A DNA stretch of 64,000 nucleotides. Source: 55-13 sp037190145. Its GTDB lineage: Bacteria > Armatimonadota > Fimbriimonadia > Fimbriimonadales > Fimbriimonadaceae. Position 1 is the stretch's first letter. Each line of letters opens with the position of its first letter. Made by a program: the position numbers and the translations under genes. Below the pieces are notes generated by a model, which searched no databases, was not told where the DNA came from, and saw nothing but the letters and a program-made list of their open reading frames with translations. Positions 16,691 to 24,932 of this stretch are shown here, piece after piece. Where the stretch lies: positions 124,001-188,000 of the forward strand of contig JBBCJU010000008.1 of the NCBI GenBank assembly GCA_037190145.1, read 5' to 3'.

Positions 16691-17236
16691 ATGGTTATGA
16701 AGTTTTGGGCATTCCTTGTGCCGGTGGTGTTGCTTGCAGGCTGCAATGAGAGAGATCAAACGGATGTTAAGCTTAATGCTGCCGTCGCGTTTGCATCGGC
16801 TAGAGAAGCGGTATCTACGGCGTGGAACTCTGCGATGAGAGAGGCGAGTAAAGTGAGCGCTTCCTCAAGCAACGCAGCTTTGAAGGAAGCCAAAGCCCAA
16901 ACATCCAAACTTCAGGAGCAATTGTCGAAGATTGAGGTGAAGAACCCACTTGATAAAGCTCAGATGAGTGCCGTCGAGTCGCAAATGAAGAAGATTCAGG
17001 CCGCGATGAATCTTAAGAATCTTCAAGAGCAATCTCAACAGGCTGTTGCCAATGCGATGGCCACAGGAAAGATTGCGGAGCAGCAGTACGAAGACGCTAC
17101 GAAAGCCCTTGCACGAATTGATTCGGGTTATCGGGATTTGAAGGTCAAGCTAGATTCAGCACAGTCTCTCTACGATCAGGCGTCTGCATCGCTTACCAAC
17201 GCTCTTGGCAAGGTCAGAGAATTAGGTGGTGGTTAA
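16691..17236 (+). CDS. lipoprotein with long coiled coil
   Basis: The product begins MVMKFWAFLVPVVLLAGC: a signal peptide with lipobox LLAGC, so it is a lipid-anchored envelope protein. The mature chain (~160 residues) is almost entirely Ala/Lys/Gln/Glu/Ser-rich helix with heptad spacing, predicted coiled coil, ending in a short Gly-Gly-Gly tail. No enzymatic motif is visible. Starts at 16691 and 16697 are both possible; the upstream extension of the frame overlaps the mannosidase promoter and is unlikely to be translated. A structural or spacer role in the envelope is possible, but the function is unknown. Confidence 0.75.
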   Translation: MVMKFWAFLVPVVLLAGCNERDQTDVKLNAAVAFASAREAVSTAWNSAMREASKVSASSSNAALKEAKAQTSKLQEQLSKIEVKNPLDKAQMSAVESQMKKIQAAMNLKNLQEQSQQAVANAMATGKIAEQQYEDATKALARIDSGYRDLKVKLDSAQSLYDQASASLTNALGKVRELGGG

Positions 17237-17791
17237 TCTGCTTTCAAGCAGAAACTTATCGGCGATTTGTCGGTCGGATTTTCGCTTCAAAACCTTGATG
17301 TGATCAATCTTTAACCAAGATATACCGTCCGGCTGACCACCATCTCGTATCTCGGTATAAGCGAAGAATGGCTCGGCAATATCACGGACCAAGACGTCGC
17401 GCGTTCCTTTATCCATTTCGATGAGGACGATTTCCTGGTTTTCCTTTGCTTCTCTTAAGTTTTTAAGAATTGAGCTCTCTTTACTTACTCGGATACCAGA
17501 TGAAGGCTTCTTGCCAATGAGCTGTTCATAAACTGGGTAGAGCCTTTCTAGGCCGCGTAAATACTCAGTGTCGAAATCTACCCATTGAATTTTATCCATG
17601 GGCACCACATCTGTCTCTTCTTCTGGTTCCCCGCACAACCCGACCATGTCAAAGATAACTCGATCTGACTTGATATCTTCGACAAAGCCCACTACAAAGA
17701 TGGAGGGATCATCATCCCAGCAATGGTAAGCAACCAATCGGTGACCGTCTTTGGCATTCTGCAATTGATCTAGGATAGGTTGAGGGAGCAT
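17222..17791 (-). CDS. hypothetical protein, about 189 residues
   Basis: The product is soluble and acidic, without signal peptide or membrane segment. It starts MLPQPILDQLQNAKDGHRLVAY and includes DDDPSIFVVGFVEDI, VVPMDKIQWVDFDTEYLRGLERLYPVYEQL and a second half with KENQEIVLIEMDKGTRDVLVRDI. The two halves both look like small beta domains with a similar pattern (polar helix, then strand, then an Asp-rich turn), so an internal duplication is possible. The frame extends to 17878, but that would run into queF on the other strand, so the ATG at 17791 is preferred. No family was recognised. It ends 15 bases inside the lipoprotein gene on the opposite strand. Confidence 0.6.
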   Translation of the reverse strand: MLPQPILDQLQNAKDGHRLVAYHCWDDDPSIFVVGFVEDIKSDRVIFDMVGLCGEPEEETDVVPMDKIQWVDFDTEYLRGLERLYPVYEQLIGKKPSSGIRVSKESSILKNLREAKENQEIVLIEMDKGTRDVLVRDIAEPFFAYTEIRDGGQPDGISWLKIDHIKVLKRKSDRQIADKFLLESRLTTT

Positions 17792-17841
17792 GGGAAGATT
17801 GACCTTGACCAGATGTTGCCGTCGGTAAACTATATCTCTAA

Positions 17842-18180
17842 ATGGCTTCCATCGAGACCTTTCCGAATCCGGCTCCACATCGTGACTACACGATTATCCA
17901 CTCATGTCCCGAATTCACTTCGGTATGTCCGAAGACAGGGCAACCGGATTTTGCAACGATAGAGCTGGAATACATCCCTGATGAGCTTTGTATCGAGCTG
18001 AAGGCCTTAAAGCTTTACTATTACGGCTTTCGAAATGAAGGGATATTCTATGAGGCAGTGACTAATCGCCTACTGGATGAACTCGCTGAAGCTTGCAAGC
18101 CTCGATATATGAAGGTGACCGGAACCTTTAACGTAAGAGGCGGAATAGGCTCCGTTATCGTTGCCGAGTACCGACCCTAA
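17842..18180 (+). CDS. queF: NADPH-dependent 7-cyano-7-deazaguanine reductase (short QueF)
   Basis: QueF reduces the nitrile preQ0 to the amine preQ1 with NADPH, a late cytoplasmic step before queuosine insertion into tRNA. At 112 residues it is the unimodular type. It contains the substrate-binding nucleophile in FTSVCPKTGQPDF (Cys29) with Asp36, the ELKALKLYYYGFRNEGIFYE helix, and the C-terminal FNVRGGI. Its product is the substrate of Tgt, encoded 24 kb away in this window. No queC, queD or queE is adjacent. Confidence 0.96.
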   Translation: MASIETFPNPAPHRDYTIIHSCPEFTSVCPKTGQPDFATIELEYIPDELCIELKALKLYYYGFRNEGIFYEAVTNRLLDELAEACKPRYMKVTGTFNVRGGIGSVIVAEYRP

Positions 18181-18181
18181 T

Positions 18182-18311
18182 CGGACCGTTTGTGTCACAC
18201 GCATACGGGTACATCTAGACCCATAAGTTCTCTAAGCGGGAATTTATGGGTCTAGTTCGAAACGTGTCTTTACTAAGCCAAGCGAGTTGGCGCGTGGGGG
18301 CACGCGGTCCG
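18182..18311. ncRNA. candidate structured RNA between queF and the PhoPQ-related gene
   Basis: CGGACCG (18182-18188) is complementary to CGGTCCG (18305-18311). Inside are a perfect 12-bp stem CTAGACCCATAA/TTATGGGTCTAG (18215-18226 with 18244-18255), GCCAA/TTGGC (18277-18291) and GCGTG/CACGC (18292-18305). Together they suggest a closed multi-branch fold of about 130 bases in a gap between convergent genes. It could equally act as a terminator region. No known RNA family was matched. Confidence 0.4.
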
Positions 18312-18318
18312 TCGCAAC

Positions 18319-19566
18319 TTACTTCTTCTTGAACACCTGGACGGGCTGTGAGAGACTGAATTCGCGGGCTCCGAATCGAAATCGTCCTTCCACCATCACT
18401 GCGATATTCTGACCAGCGGTTCTTGGAACAGAGATATTTGTATTTGTTGGAGAAAGGTTAGCTACTTCTTGCCACTTGTGGCTTCTGAAGTCCAAAGAGT
18501 CTGACCTCACTACCCAGACTTTTCCACTAACAAACTCTTTTGACTTTGTCGTTAAGCTGACGGAAAGCGATTGCCCTTGATCGACTATCTTTGATTGCCA
18601 CTGAGGCATCTTGAAAGCCCCGGCTAATGATCTTCCGAACATCCCGATCGTTTCGATGGCTAGGATTCCGCCTCCTAAGTCATGACCAACGTTTGGTATG
18701 ATCCGCGACCACTTGGGCTGCTTCAGATCTCCCCAATACTTTCCAAGCGCATCGACCGTCCAGTAAGGATCATTGGCGCCGTTCACGATGAGGGTGGGAA
18801 CCTTAATCCGATCTCGATAGGAATAGGGATCTACCATGCGCGATAGATTCTGACCAAGACTGGTTTCGAGCTTTGCCTGAAGTCCACGACGAGTATAGTC
18901 TTGAATTTGAAGGCTGTATTCTCCCCAAGTGTCAATCTGGTGTTTCATCTGAATCGGGATGTTTAGATTGTCATACACCAGAGGAGCAATACCCGCTATA
19001 CGCTTGTCTCCGGTTGCTCCGACCAACCATGTTGTCCAACCTCGTTTACTTGCGCCGGTAACGAGAAACTTTTTGAGTGGATTCCCCGACTTCTTTGTGA
19101 CGTCTTCTACAGCGTCCATTGCTTTGACTGCGCTCTTGGTCATTGGGAACAGAAGTGGCCAGCTAGAATCCTTCGTAGATAGATACTTTTCGAAGGTGTG
19201 GGCAATCAGATCATCTTCTCTCATGTCCCAAATGGGCTGATTGGGAATCCCGAACAGCATTGCGACCGGCATGCCGGTTGCAGCACTAAGAAGCCGTATC
19301 TGAGTGCGGTCACCATCGCGAGGGCCGTCACCAGTGATGAACAAAACTCCCGTTCCCTTGAACTCAACTGTAGGAGGTTGTTGAATTAAGATCCCATGCT
19401 TCCAGGTGATGCCCTGCCATTTCTGGCTTGTCAGTTCAATCTCAGTTTGGCCTCGATCCTCGCGAACAATTCTCCAGCTTGTCGAATCATCCTTTTTGCT
19501 TAAGAATTGATAAAACTCTGTTGGAGGCTCGGGAGCAAAAACAAGGCCGCAAATCAAGGAGAGCAT
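18319..19566 (-). CDS. PhoPQ-activated pathogenicity-related (PqaA) family protein
   Basis: A 415-residue alpha/beta-hydrolase-like protein of the PhoPQ_related family. Characteristic parts are GTGVLFITGDGP, MPVAMLFGIPNQPIWD, LLFPMTKSAVKAMDAV, the nucleophile-elbow-like LVTGASKRGWTTW, and PTLIVNGANDPYW preceding a C-terminal NVGHDLGGG. The elbow Ser is in the GASKRG context, with Asp in GANDPYW and His in VGHD, which fits a catalytic triad. The N-terminus (MLSLICGLVFAPEPP) is a short signal-like segment, so export is likely. Family members were first linked to antimicrobial-peptide resistance in Salmonella, but biochemical function is poorly known. It is a single gene. Confidence 0.88.
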   Translation of the reverse strand: MLSLICGLVFAPEPPTEFYQFLSKKDDSTSWRIVREDRGQTEIELTSQKWQGITWKHGILIQQPPTVEFKGTGVLFITGDGPRDGDRTQIRLLSAATGMPVAMLFGIPNQPIWDMREDDLIAHTFEKYLSTKDSSWPLLFPMTKSAVKAMDAVEDVTKKSGNPLKKFLVTGASKRGWTTWLVGATGDKRIAGIAPLVYDNLNIPIQMKHQIDTWGEYSLQIQDYTRRGLQAKLETSLGQNLSRMVDPYSYRDRIKVPTLIVNGANDPYWTVDALGKYWGDLKQPKWSRIIPNVGHDLGGGILAIETIGMFGRSLAGAFKMPQWQSKIVDQGQSLSVSLTTKSKEFVSGKVWVVRSDSLDFRSHKWQEVANLSPTNTNISVPRTAGQNIAVMVEGRFRFGAREFSLSQPVQVFKKK

Positions 19567-19633
19567 GTCCGCTATTTTGCCTGGATTGTGCCTCGAACGA
19601 ATAGGGCGCTGGTTAAGGTCTTAACGTTACAGC

Positions 19634-19662
19634 TTGACAAACAGGTCTAAGCGTGTAAGAAT
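19634..19662 (+). promoter_or_regulatory. sigma-70-type promoter of the stalk-domain gene
   Basis: Consensus -35 TTGACA (19634-19639) and a -10-like TAAGAA(T) (19656-19662) are separated by 16 bases, about 45 bases before the chosen start codon. Confidence 0.6.
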
Positions 19663-19708
19663 AACCTGAATTTCCCGCATGTCGGGATGTTGTTTGGGTA
19701 CGGTGGAT

Positions 19709-21073
19709 ATGTCTATGACCAGAAGAAGCCTTCGCAAGTTATGCGTCCTTGCGGGATTGGCAGTTTTGAGTGTTGCCGCGAACGCCTTCATGTTTGATGT
19801 GAAGATCGCGATTGATCGAGCACTCAACAGCCCAACCTTGACCGTGCGCTACTCCGGCGCAAATGTTGCTCTTGTCGAGCTCAAGTTGAATGGTGTGAGT
19901 TTGGGGACTCGCTCTGTTAACTCAGGTAAGGCAAATGGAGAAACCAATTTCACGCTTGATCTTTCAACACTAAACGACGGCGACAATGCCATAGAGGTGT
20001 TCCTCTATGACAAGAACGGAAAGTTGGTGGGGACCGAAAAGTCAAATGTAGCCGCTGAAAGTGGAAACAGCAGCCCTGTTTACCTTGCTGGCCCCAAGAT
20101 GGGCGCTACCGTACAAGGTCCAGTGGAGATCAAAGTTGGCTTTGGTCGTGAGCTCAGAAACACCTACGTGAGCTTCTTCATTGATAACCAGTTCAAGGCA
20201 ATGATGAACGTTCCTCCGTTCAACTACGTTTGGGATACCGAACGAGAGACAAATGGCTGGCACGAGCTTGAAGCATGGGTGGTTGATGAGTCTAGCAAGA
20301 CTATGAAGACCCGTAAGGTAAAGGTTTTCGTCAATAATCCTGGCGGCCGTACCAATCGAATTGTAACTCCTGAACCCAAATCAAACCCATCGAATTTAAC
20401 GACTGCTGAACTCAGCGGGGTAAAGACAACGAAGAGTTCCAACTCCGAACCTGTCAATCAGCAAGCAAAGGTATCCAATCCTGCTGAGCCAATGGCACTT
20501 GCGCTTAATCCTAACAAGGCAAACTTGGGCGGGATGAGTGGTACCAAGGCCACTGCTAAGTCGACGAGTAGTGCTACGGGTCCAAAGTATTTGACTCCAA
20601 CAGGAAATCGTCTCGCGATGGTCCCTCAGAAGAACGTGTCCACCGTGGCGACGGTTAATGCGGTGAAGAATTCTGCGGCTAAGATTGCGATTACCAAGGG
20701 ACAGCGTCTTCCTAACCTAGCTAACCTGGTTCTCTCCTATAACAAGTCAAATATCAATTTTGATGTTGCACCTCGAGTTGAGAATGGAATTCCTTTGACT
20801 CCAATTCGGCACCTCCTTGAGAAAGCGGGTGGCGAGGTCAAGTGGAAAGAGTTTGAGAAACTGGTTCAAGCAAAGGCTGACGGTCGCGAGATCTTTATTT
20901 GGATTGGCAATAAGGAAGCTCAGGTTGACGGCAACAAGGTGGAGATGGAAGTCGCCCCCTTCATTGAGCGCGGTCGAACGATTGTTCCTCTCAGCTTTAT
21001 TCAGCAAACACTAAAAGTTGATATCGAGTTTGATCCTGAGACAGGACATGTCTTGATAATGCCGATCAAGTAA
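19709..21073 (+). CDS. exported protein with Ig-like segments and copper-amine-oxidase-like stalk domain
   Basis: The start MSMTRRSLRKL precedes a signal peptide (CVLAGLAVLSVAANA). The next ~200 residues hold two Ig-like or fibronectin-like units: LTVRYSGANVALVELKLNGVSLGT ... NAIEVFLYDKNGKLVG, then PVYLAGPKMGATVQGPVEIKVG ... WHELEAWVVDESSKT. A low-complexity Ser/Thr/Asn/Lys linker follows. The C-terminal ~100 residues are a stalk domain like the N-terminus of copper amine oxidase (VENGIPLTPIRHLLEKAGGEVKW ... APFIERGRTIVPLSFIQQTLKVDIEF). This domain is common in envelope proteins of Firmicutes and Armatimonadota and is not an oxidase. A role in cell-wall attachment or structure is likely. The ATG at 19709 is chosen; 19679 is also in frame. 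Confidence 0.82.
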   Translation: MSMTRRSLRKLCVLAGLAVLSVAANAFMFDVKIAIDRALNSPTLTVRYSGANVALVELKLNGVSLGTRSVNSGKANGETNFTLDLSTLNDGDNAIEVFLYDKNGKLVGTEKSNVAAESGNSSPVYLAGPKMGATVQGPVEIKVGFGRELRNTYVSFFIDNQFKAMMNVPPFNYVWDTERETNGWHELEAWVVDESSKTMKTRKVKVFVNNPGGRTNRIVTPEPKSNPSNLTTAELSGVKTTKSSNSEPVNQQAKVSNPAEPMALALNPNKANLGGMSGTKATAKSTSSATGPKYLTPTGNRLAMVPQKNVSTVATVNAVKNSAAKIAITKGQRLPNLANLVLSYNKSNINFDVAPRVENGIPLTPIRHLLEKAGGEVKWKEFEKLVQAKADGREIFIWIGNKEAQVDGNKVEMEVAPFIERGRTIVPLSFIQQTLKVDIEFDPETGHVLIMPIK

Positions 21074-21094
21074 AGATACAAAAATAGCGGAATA

Positions 21095-21127
21095 GGGCGC
21101 AACCAATAGATGGTTGCGCTCTTTTTT
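21095..21127 (+). terminator. intrinsic terminator after the stalk-domain gene
   Basis: GGGCGCAACCA (21095-21105) pairs with TGGTTGCGCTC (21111-21121), one G-U pair, followed by TTTTTT. It separates the stalk-domain gene from the HD-GYP gene. Confidence 0.9.
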
Positions 21128-21180
21128 GTACATAGATGCTCGTATTTTGCCAATGAAAAATATTGGAAGACGAATAGAGC

Positions 21181-23433
21181 ATGCAAGCCACTAAACCATC
21201 TCGGGCACAGCAAAAGCTGTGGGCGCTACTCACGATTGCGTTTGTGATCGTTGGAATCACAGCTGGAGGTTCGCTTTTTAAGTTTTCTGTAGACCGCTAC
21301 GAAAGCGACTATCGCCGGGAACTTGAGGGATTAGCTTCGGTTGCTGCTCTTGCAGTAGATCCTCGGTCGCACCAGGCTCTTCAACACGCCTCCCAAATGA
21401 ATTCTCCTCTCTATCGCAGAGAGAACCAAAAGCTTGCAGACATCAAGGCGCGCCTTAAAGACATCCGCTACATCTATACGATTTCGAAGGATTCCAAAGG
21501 CTACTACTTTGTCCTTGATCCAACTCCACCAGGCGATCATGATCACGATGGGATCGATAATAAGTCCTACCTTGGTGATCCCTATCCTGAGATGTCTGAT
21601 ACGGCCAAGCAAGCCTTTACGAGTGGTTCGGTAACGGTAGAAGAAGAGCCCATTGTAGATCGGTGGGGAACTTTTGTGAGCGCATATGCCCCGATCTTCA
21701 ACCAGAGTGGCGAAGTCATTGCTATCTTAGGTTTGGATAGGCACGCACATGAAATTGCCGACCACAAACGAGACCTGCAATACATGGCTATCGGTGGTGC
21801 GGCTACGGTCGTTATTGCTGGGCTCTTTTTCGGTTGGTTCTTTTCTCGAAAAATGGCGAAAGCGAAGAACAACCGTGGCTGGTTGCGCTACGTTGTGGAT
21901 TCGAACCTTATTTTTCGAGCAACCATCTTGGAAGTCATTCTTGGTTGCTTAGCCATGATTATCTTCGTGGGTGGACTGCAGAGCCTCTCGATGCAAGGGA
22001 AATGGGCGAAGGAACTGGGTGAATCTGCAAGGGAATATCGAAGCTTGGTAGAAATAACTGGCGACTTGGCTCAGATGCCGATATCGGAGGGACGTGCCAA
22101 GCAAATCGCAGAGAACGCACGATCCTTAAACATTCCGTGGGTCTATCAGAGGATTGTTCGAGGCACACAGGATGGTGATCTTTCGCGCATTCTGCCTCAG
22201 ACCGTTGGTGAACTCAAAGCAGAGCTCAAGGAAAGTGAGCGGCTCCAACTGTGGTTACAAAAACGGCTGGAAGACGGGCAAAGAAACATGGTGGTGATGT
22301 TTATTGCATCAGGCTTGTTGGCCCTTGGAGCACTAGCCATTGTTAGGATCGGAAGTATCCAACAGCAAGATCTTGTTGCCGCACAGACAGATTCAGAATT
22401 CCACCAAGTTGCTTATCGGCATGTTGTAGAAAACATGCCCATTGGTCTGTTTATGATCGAAGGTGGGCGGATTACGTTCTCAAACCAACATTGGGAGGAC
22501 TTGTGCCAAATTGATCACGAGTCTGACCGGCTTGAGTTGTTCTTGTCTAAGCTCACCTCAGCAGAGAAGGCAGATTTTATTCGCCGGCTAGATTTGTCAG
22601 AAGAGACCACTTCATCTTTTGACGTGAACTTGACCCTTAATCTGGGCTGCGAGGAGCACTTAAGCCTAGATGTAAGGGCTATTCCGCTCTTAAACGCGAA
22701 TCGAGAGTTTGAGTGCTTGTTGTGCTTTGCGGTTGATGTTTCACAGCGAGTCCGGAACCAAGAAGCCCTTAAGGGCAGAAATCGGGAAATTCAATCAAAG
22801 AATCGCTTGTTAAGTGAGGCAGTGTCTCTGTTAGAGGACAACTTTGAGGCCATGACCCAGACGCTTGTCAAAGCGGTTGAAGCTAAAGATATCAATACCG
22901 CCGGCCACTCTTCCAGGGTCATGCAGTACAGCTTAGCGATTGGTCGCTCGCTTAAGTTATCGTCGCAAGACATGAAGACTTTGGAGAGGGGCACGCTAAT
23001 CCATGATATCGGCAAGATTGGTGTCCCGGATGAAGTCCTTACAAAGCCCAGTCAACTGAGCGAAGATGAGTACAAGGTTATCCAGGCGCACTCTGCTCAT
23101 GGAGCAAAAATGGTGGAAAACATTCCGGTGTTTAAAGATTGTGTGCCTATTATTCGCTGGCATCACGAGCGACTAAATGGAACAGGGTATCCGGATGGAT
23201 TGATAGGCGATGAGATACCTTTGTTGGTCCGTATTGCTGGAGTCGCTGACGTATTTGATGCAATTACGTCTAATAGAGCCTATAGACCAGCAATGAATGT
23301 TCAGGAGGCTACCGAGGTTCTGCGTGGAATGGCAAAAGCTGGTGAGCTAGACCCTGAGCTTGTGGAGATTCTAACCGAAATTGTATTGAAGGATGGTGTG
23401 ATTGGATTAAGTGAACTTAGTCCAGCCGCCTAG
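21181..23433 (+). CDS. membrane sensor with PAS-like and HD-GYP (cyclic-di-GMP phosphodiesterase) domains
   Basis: A 750-residue signalling protein. A first membrane helix (residues ~13-36) and a second (~197-220) bracket a periplasmic Cache-like sensor (YIYTISKDSKGYYFVLDPTPPGDHDHDG ... WGTFVSAYAPIF). Two more hydrophobic helices (~245-270 and ~365-385) bracket a further extracytoplasmic segment. A PAS-like domain follows (YRHVVENMPIGLFMIEGGRITFSNQHW). The C-terminal HD-GYP domain has the metal-binding HDIGK and the diagnostic HHERLNGTGYPDGL, with the ADVFDAITSNRAYRPA block. HD-GYP enzymes hydrolyse cyclic-di-GMP. All key residues are present, so it should be active. A PilZ gene follows by 11 bases, so both the turnover enzyme and a receptor of the messenger are made together. 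Confidence 0.93.
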   Translation: MQATKPSRAQQKLWALLTIAFVIVGITAGGSLFKFSVDRYESDYRRELEGLASVAALAVDPRSHQALQHASQMNSPLYRRENQKLADIKARLKDIRYIYTISKDSKGYYFVLDPTPPGDHDHDGIDNKSYLGDPYPEMSDTAKQAFTSGSVTVEEEPIVDRWGTFVSAYAPIFNQSGEVIAILGLDRHAHEIADHKRDLQYMAIGGAATVVIAGLFFGWFFSRKMAKAKNNRGWLRYVVDSNLIFRATILEVILGCLAMIIFVGGLQSLSMQGKWAKELGESAREYRSLVEITGDLAQMPISEGRAKQIAENARSLNIPWVYQRIVRGTQDGDLSRILPQTVGELKAELKESERLQLWLQKRLEDGQRNMVVMFIASGLLALGALAIVRIGSIQQQDLVAAQTDSEFHQVAYRHVVENMPIGLFMIEGGRITFSNQHWEDLCQIDHESDRLELFLSKLTSAEKADFIRRLDLSEETTSSFDVNLTLNLGCEEHLSLDVRAIPLLNANREFECLLCFAVDVSQRVRNQEALKGRNREIQSKNRLLSEAVSLLEDNFEAMTQTLVKAVEAKDINTAGHSSRVMQYSLAIGRSLKLSSQDMKTLERGTLIHDIGKIGVPDEVLTKPSQLSEDEYKVIQAHSAHGAKMVENIPVFKDCVPIIRWHHERLNGTGYPDGLIGDEIPLLVRIAGVADVFDAITSNRAYRPAMNVQEATEVLRGMAKAGELDPELVEILTEIVLKDGVIGLSELSPAA

Positions 23434-23444
23434 ATGAGGAACAC

Positions 23445-23813
23445 TTGAGCGAAAAAGTTCGACCAGACAAGAGGCGTTATCTCCGTTACGAGATTCTCGA
23501 TTACGCGGTGGTGTCCGTGAGAGGCAAAGGTGATAACGTGAATACCGTGATCGCCGACATCAGCTTGGGTGGAGTTCAGCTCCGTTCCAAGGTTCTTCTG
23601 CCGGTTGGGGCAATCTGTAAAATTCGGGTGGGAACCAGCTCGGGTGATGTCCTCGACCTTAGAGCTGAGGTGCGGTACAGCACTCCAATTGAATCGAGTG
23701 ATCTGTTTACTTCAGGAATGCGATTCATTCCGGAGACGCACGGAGATCGGCTTGCAATTGCGGAATATGTCCACGCAATCTTTCAGCGGCAGTGCGATAG
23801 CCTGCTGGTATAG
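23445..23813 (+). CDS. PilZ-domain protein
   Basis: A 122-residue single-domain PilZ protein, the usual cyclic-di-GMP receptor. It has the N-terminal basic motif KRRYLRYE (RxxxR type) and the strand motif ADISLGGVQL (D/NxSxxG). The GMRF segment near residue 95 completes the barrel. It starts with TTG, and GAGGA lies 4 bases upstream. It is cotranscribed with the HD-GYP gene, so it probably reads the messenger level set by that enzyme. Target unknown. Confidence 0.88.
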   Translation: MSEKVRPDKRRYLRYEILDYAVVSVRGKGDNVNTVIADISLGGVQLRSKVLLPVGAICKIRVGTSSGDVLDLRAEVRYSTPIESSDLFTSGMRFIPETHGDRLAIAEYVHAIFQRQCDSLLV

Positions 23814-23822
23814 GTTCCAAGC

Positions 23823-23860
23823 AAAAAAGCTCCCGGAGAATATTCTCCGGGAGCTTTTTT
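23823..23860. terminator. bidirectional intrinsic terminator
   Basis: The 38-base segment is a perfect palindrome. AAAAAAGCTCCCGGAGAAT is followed by its complement, giving an A run on one side and a T run on the other. It serves the plus-strand HD-GYP/PilZ operon and the minus-strand Fe-S carrier gene. Confidence 0.95.
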
Positions 23861-23874
23861 GTTTCTGCACTTCC

Positions 23875-24252
23875 TTATCGGTGGGCGCAGGAACCGCAAC
23901 CGCCGCTTGCTGCACCTTCGGACCCTTCGGTCTTGAAAGAAGAGCCACATCCACAAGAACTAACTGCATTGGGGTTCTCAATCTTGAATCCACCACCAAG
24001 GACATCATCTACGTAGTCTACAGAACTGCCGTCCATGTAGCCCAAGCTTAGGGGGTCGACATAAATCTTGATGCCTTCATGCTCAAAAACCTGATCGGCC
24101 TCATCAGGAGCTTCGCTATCCAGTGCCATTCCGTAGGAGAGACCGCTACAGCCTCCACCTTGGACCCAGACACGTAGACCAGAATCTGGTTGGTCTTGGC
24201 TTTGCAGAAGGTCCTTCAACTCAGTTGCGGCTCGAGGGGTTAAGGTGATCAT
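23875..24252 (-). CDS. A-type iron-sulfur cluster carrier (IscA/ErpA/HesB family)
   Basis: A 125-residue scaffold or carrier that receives [2Fe-2S] or [4Fe-4S] clusters and passes them to apo-enzymes in the cytoplasm. The three ligand cysteines are present: GGGCSGLSYGM and the C-terminal SSCGCGSSF. VDPLSLGYMDGSSVDYVD is also conserved. Beyond the usual end there is a ~20-residue extension with two more Cys (SGGCGSCAHR), which could bind metal. There are no suf or isc genes nearby. It is transcribed toward the bidirectional terminator. Confidence 0.93.
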   Translation of the reverse strand: MITLTPRAATELKDLLQSQDQPDSGLRVWVQGGGCSGLSYGMALDSEAPDEADQVFEHEGIKIYVDPLSLGYMDGSSVDYVDDVLGGGFKIENPNAVSSCGCGSSFKTEGSEGAASGGCGSCAHR

Positions 24253-24383
24253 TTTCGTATTCTCAAATCTCCGTCTTGGTTCTACGCCAGTAAGTTATAT
24301 TTTGCATCGAAACTTTACACAACCGTAGGGCTCAGGGCGAGAAACCAGCATAAGTCGACCAGAAACCGATAATATTCGGCAGA

Positions 24384-24932
24384 ATGAACGCTCGGGAGAA
24401 GATTCTTAAAGCCGCCGATCAGTTTTTTGGTGCCCGATCCTTCTCCGAAGTATCGATTGCACCAATCTTGAAAAGTGCGGAGATCCAGCCACCAACTCTC
24501 TATTATCACTTTGGAGACAAAGAGGGACTTTATCTAGCGTGGCTGGAGCAGGTTGCCCTTGAGATGAGGTCAAGGCTTGCGATTCGTCCCGAAATTGGCC
24601 TTGAAGATGGATTAGCCGCATTTGCTTCTATTTACTTTGTAACGGCCTCTTTTGACTTCGGCCAGATTATTCGCGACCTACCCCTTCTTACCAAGGAGGC
24701 TTCAAGAGAAGCAGCTTACGGTGCTTACTTTCGATCCGTTTATGAACCGCTTTGCGCCATTTTGATTGGTGGGATTGAGCGGGGAGAACTGAATCCAGAA
24801 CCTGTGGGAAGGTTAGCGGATATCTTCTTGGCGGGTATGTTCGCGTTACAACCGAGTGTTGATAAAGACCCCGCTGGAGTTGCCGCTTGGTATGCCAAAC
24901 GGTACTTGCGGGGTCATTTGGTTGCTCGTTAG
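24384..24932 (+). CDS. TetR-family transcriptional regulator
   Basis: A 182-residue regulator. The helix-turn-helix reads AREKILKAADQFFGARSFSEVSIAPILKSAEIQPPTLYYHFGDKEGLYLAWL, with YYHFGDKEGLY as the family hallmark. The C-terminal ligand-binding domain is variable and gives no clue to the inducer. It overlaps the end of the convergent amt gene by 4 bases, and its divergent neighbour is the Fe-S carrier gene, which it may control. Targets not identifiable. Confidence 0.9.
   Translation: MNAREKILKAADQFFGARSFSEVSIAPILKSAEIQPPTLYYHFGDKEGLYLAWLEQVALEMRSRLAIRPEIGLEDGLAAFASIYFVTASFDFGQIIRDLPLLTKEASREAAYGAYFRSVYEPLCAILIGGIERGELNPEPVGRLADIFLAGMFALQPSVDKDPAGVAAWYAKRYLRGHLVAR

Noticed and set aside
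18182..18311. tRNA-like element (7-bp closing stem and a GTTCGAAAC word)
   Set aside because: The arms around TTCGAAA do not pair, the loop sizes are wrong and no anticodon arm is present, so it is not a tRNA; kept only as a candidate structured RNA.
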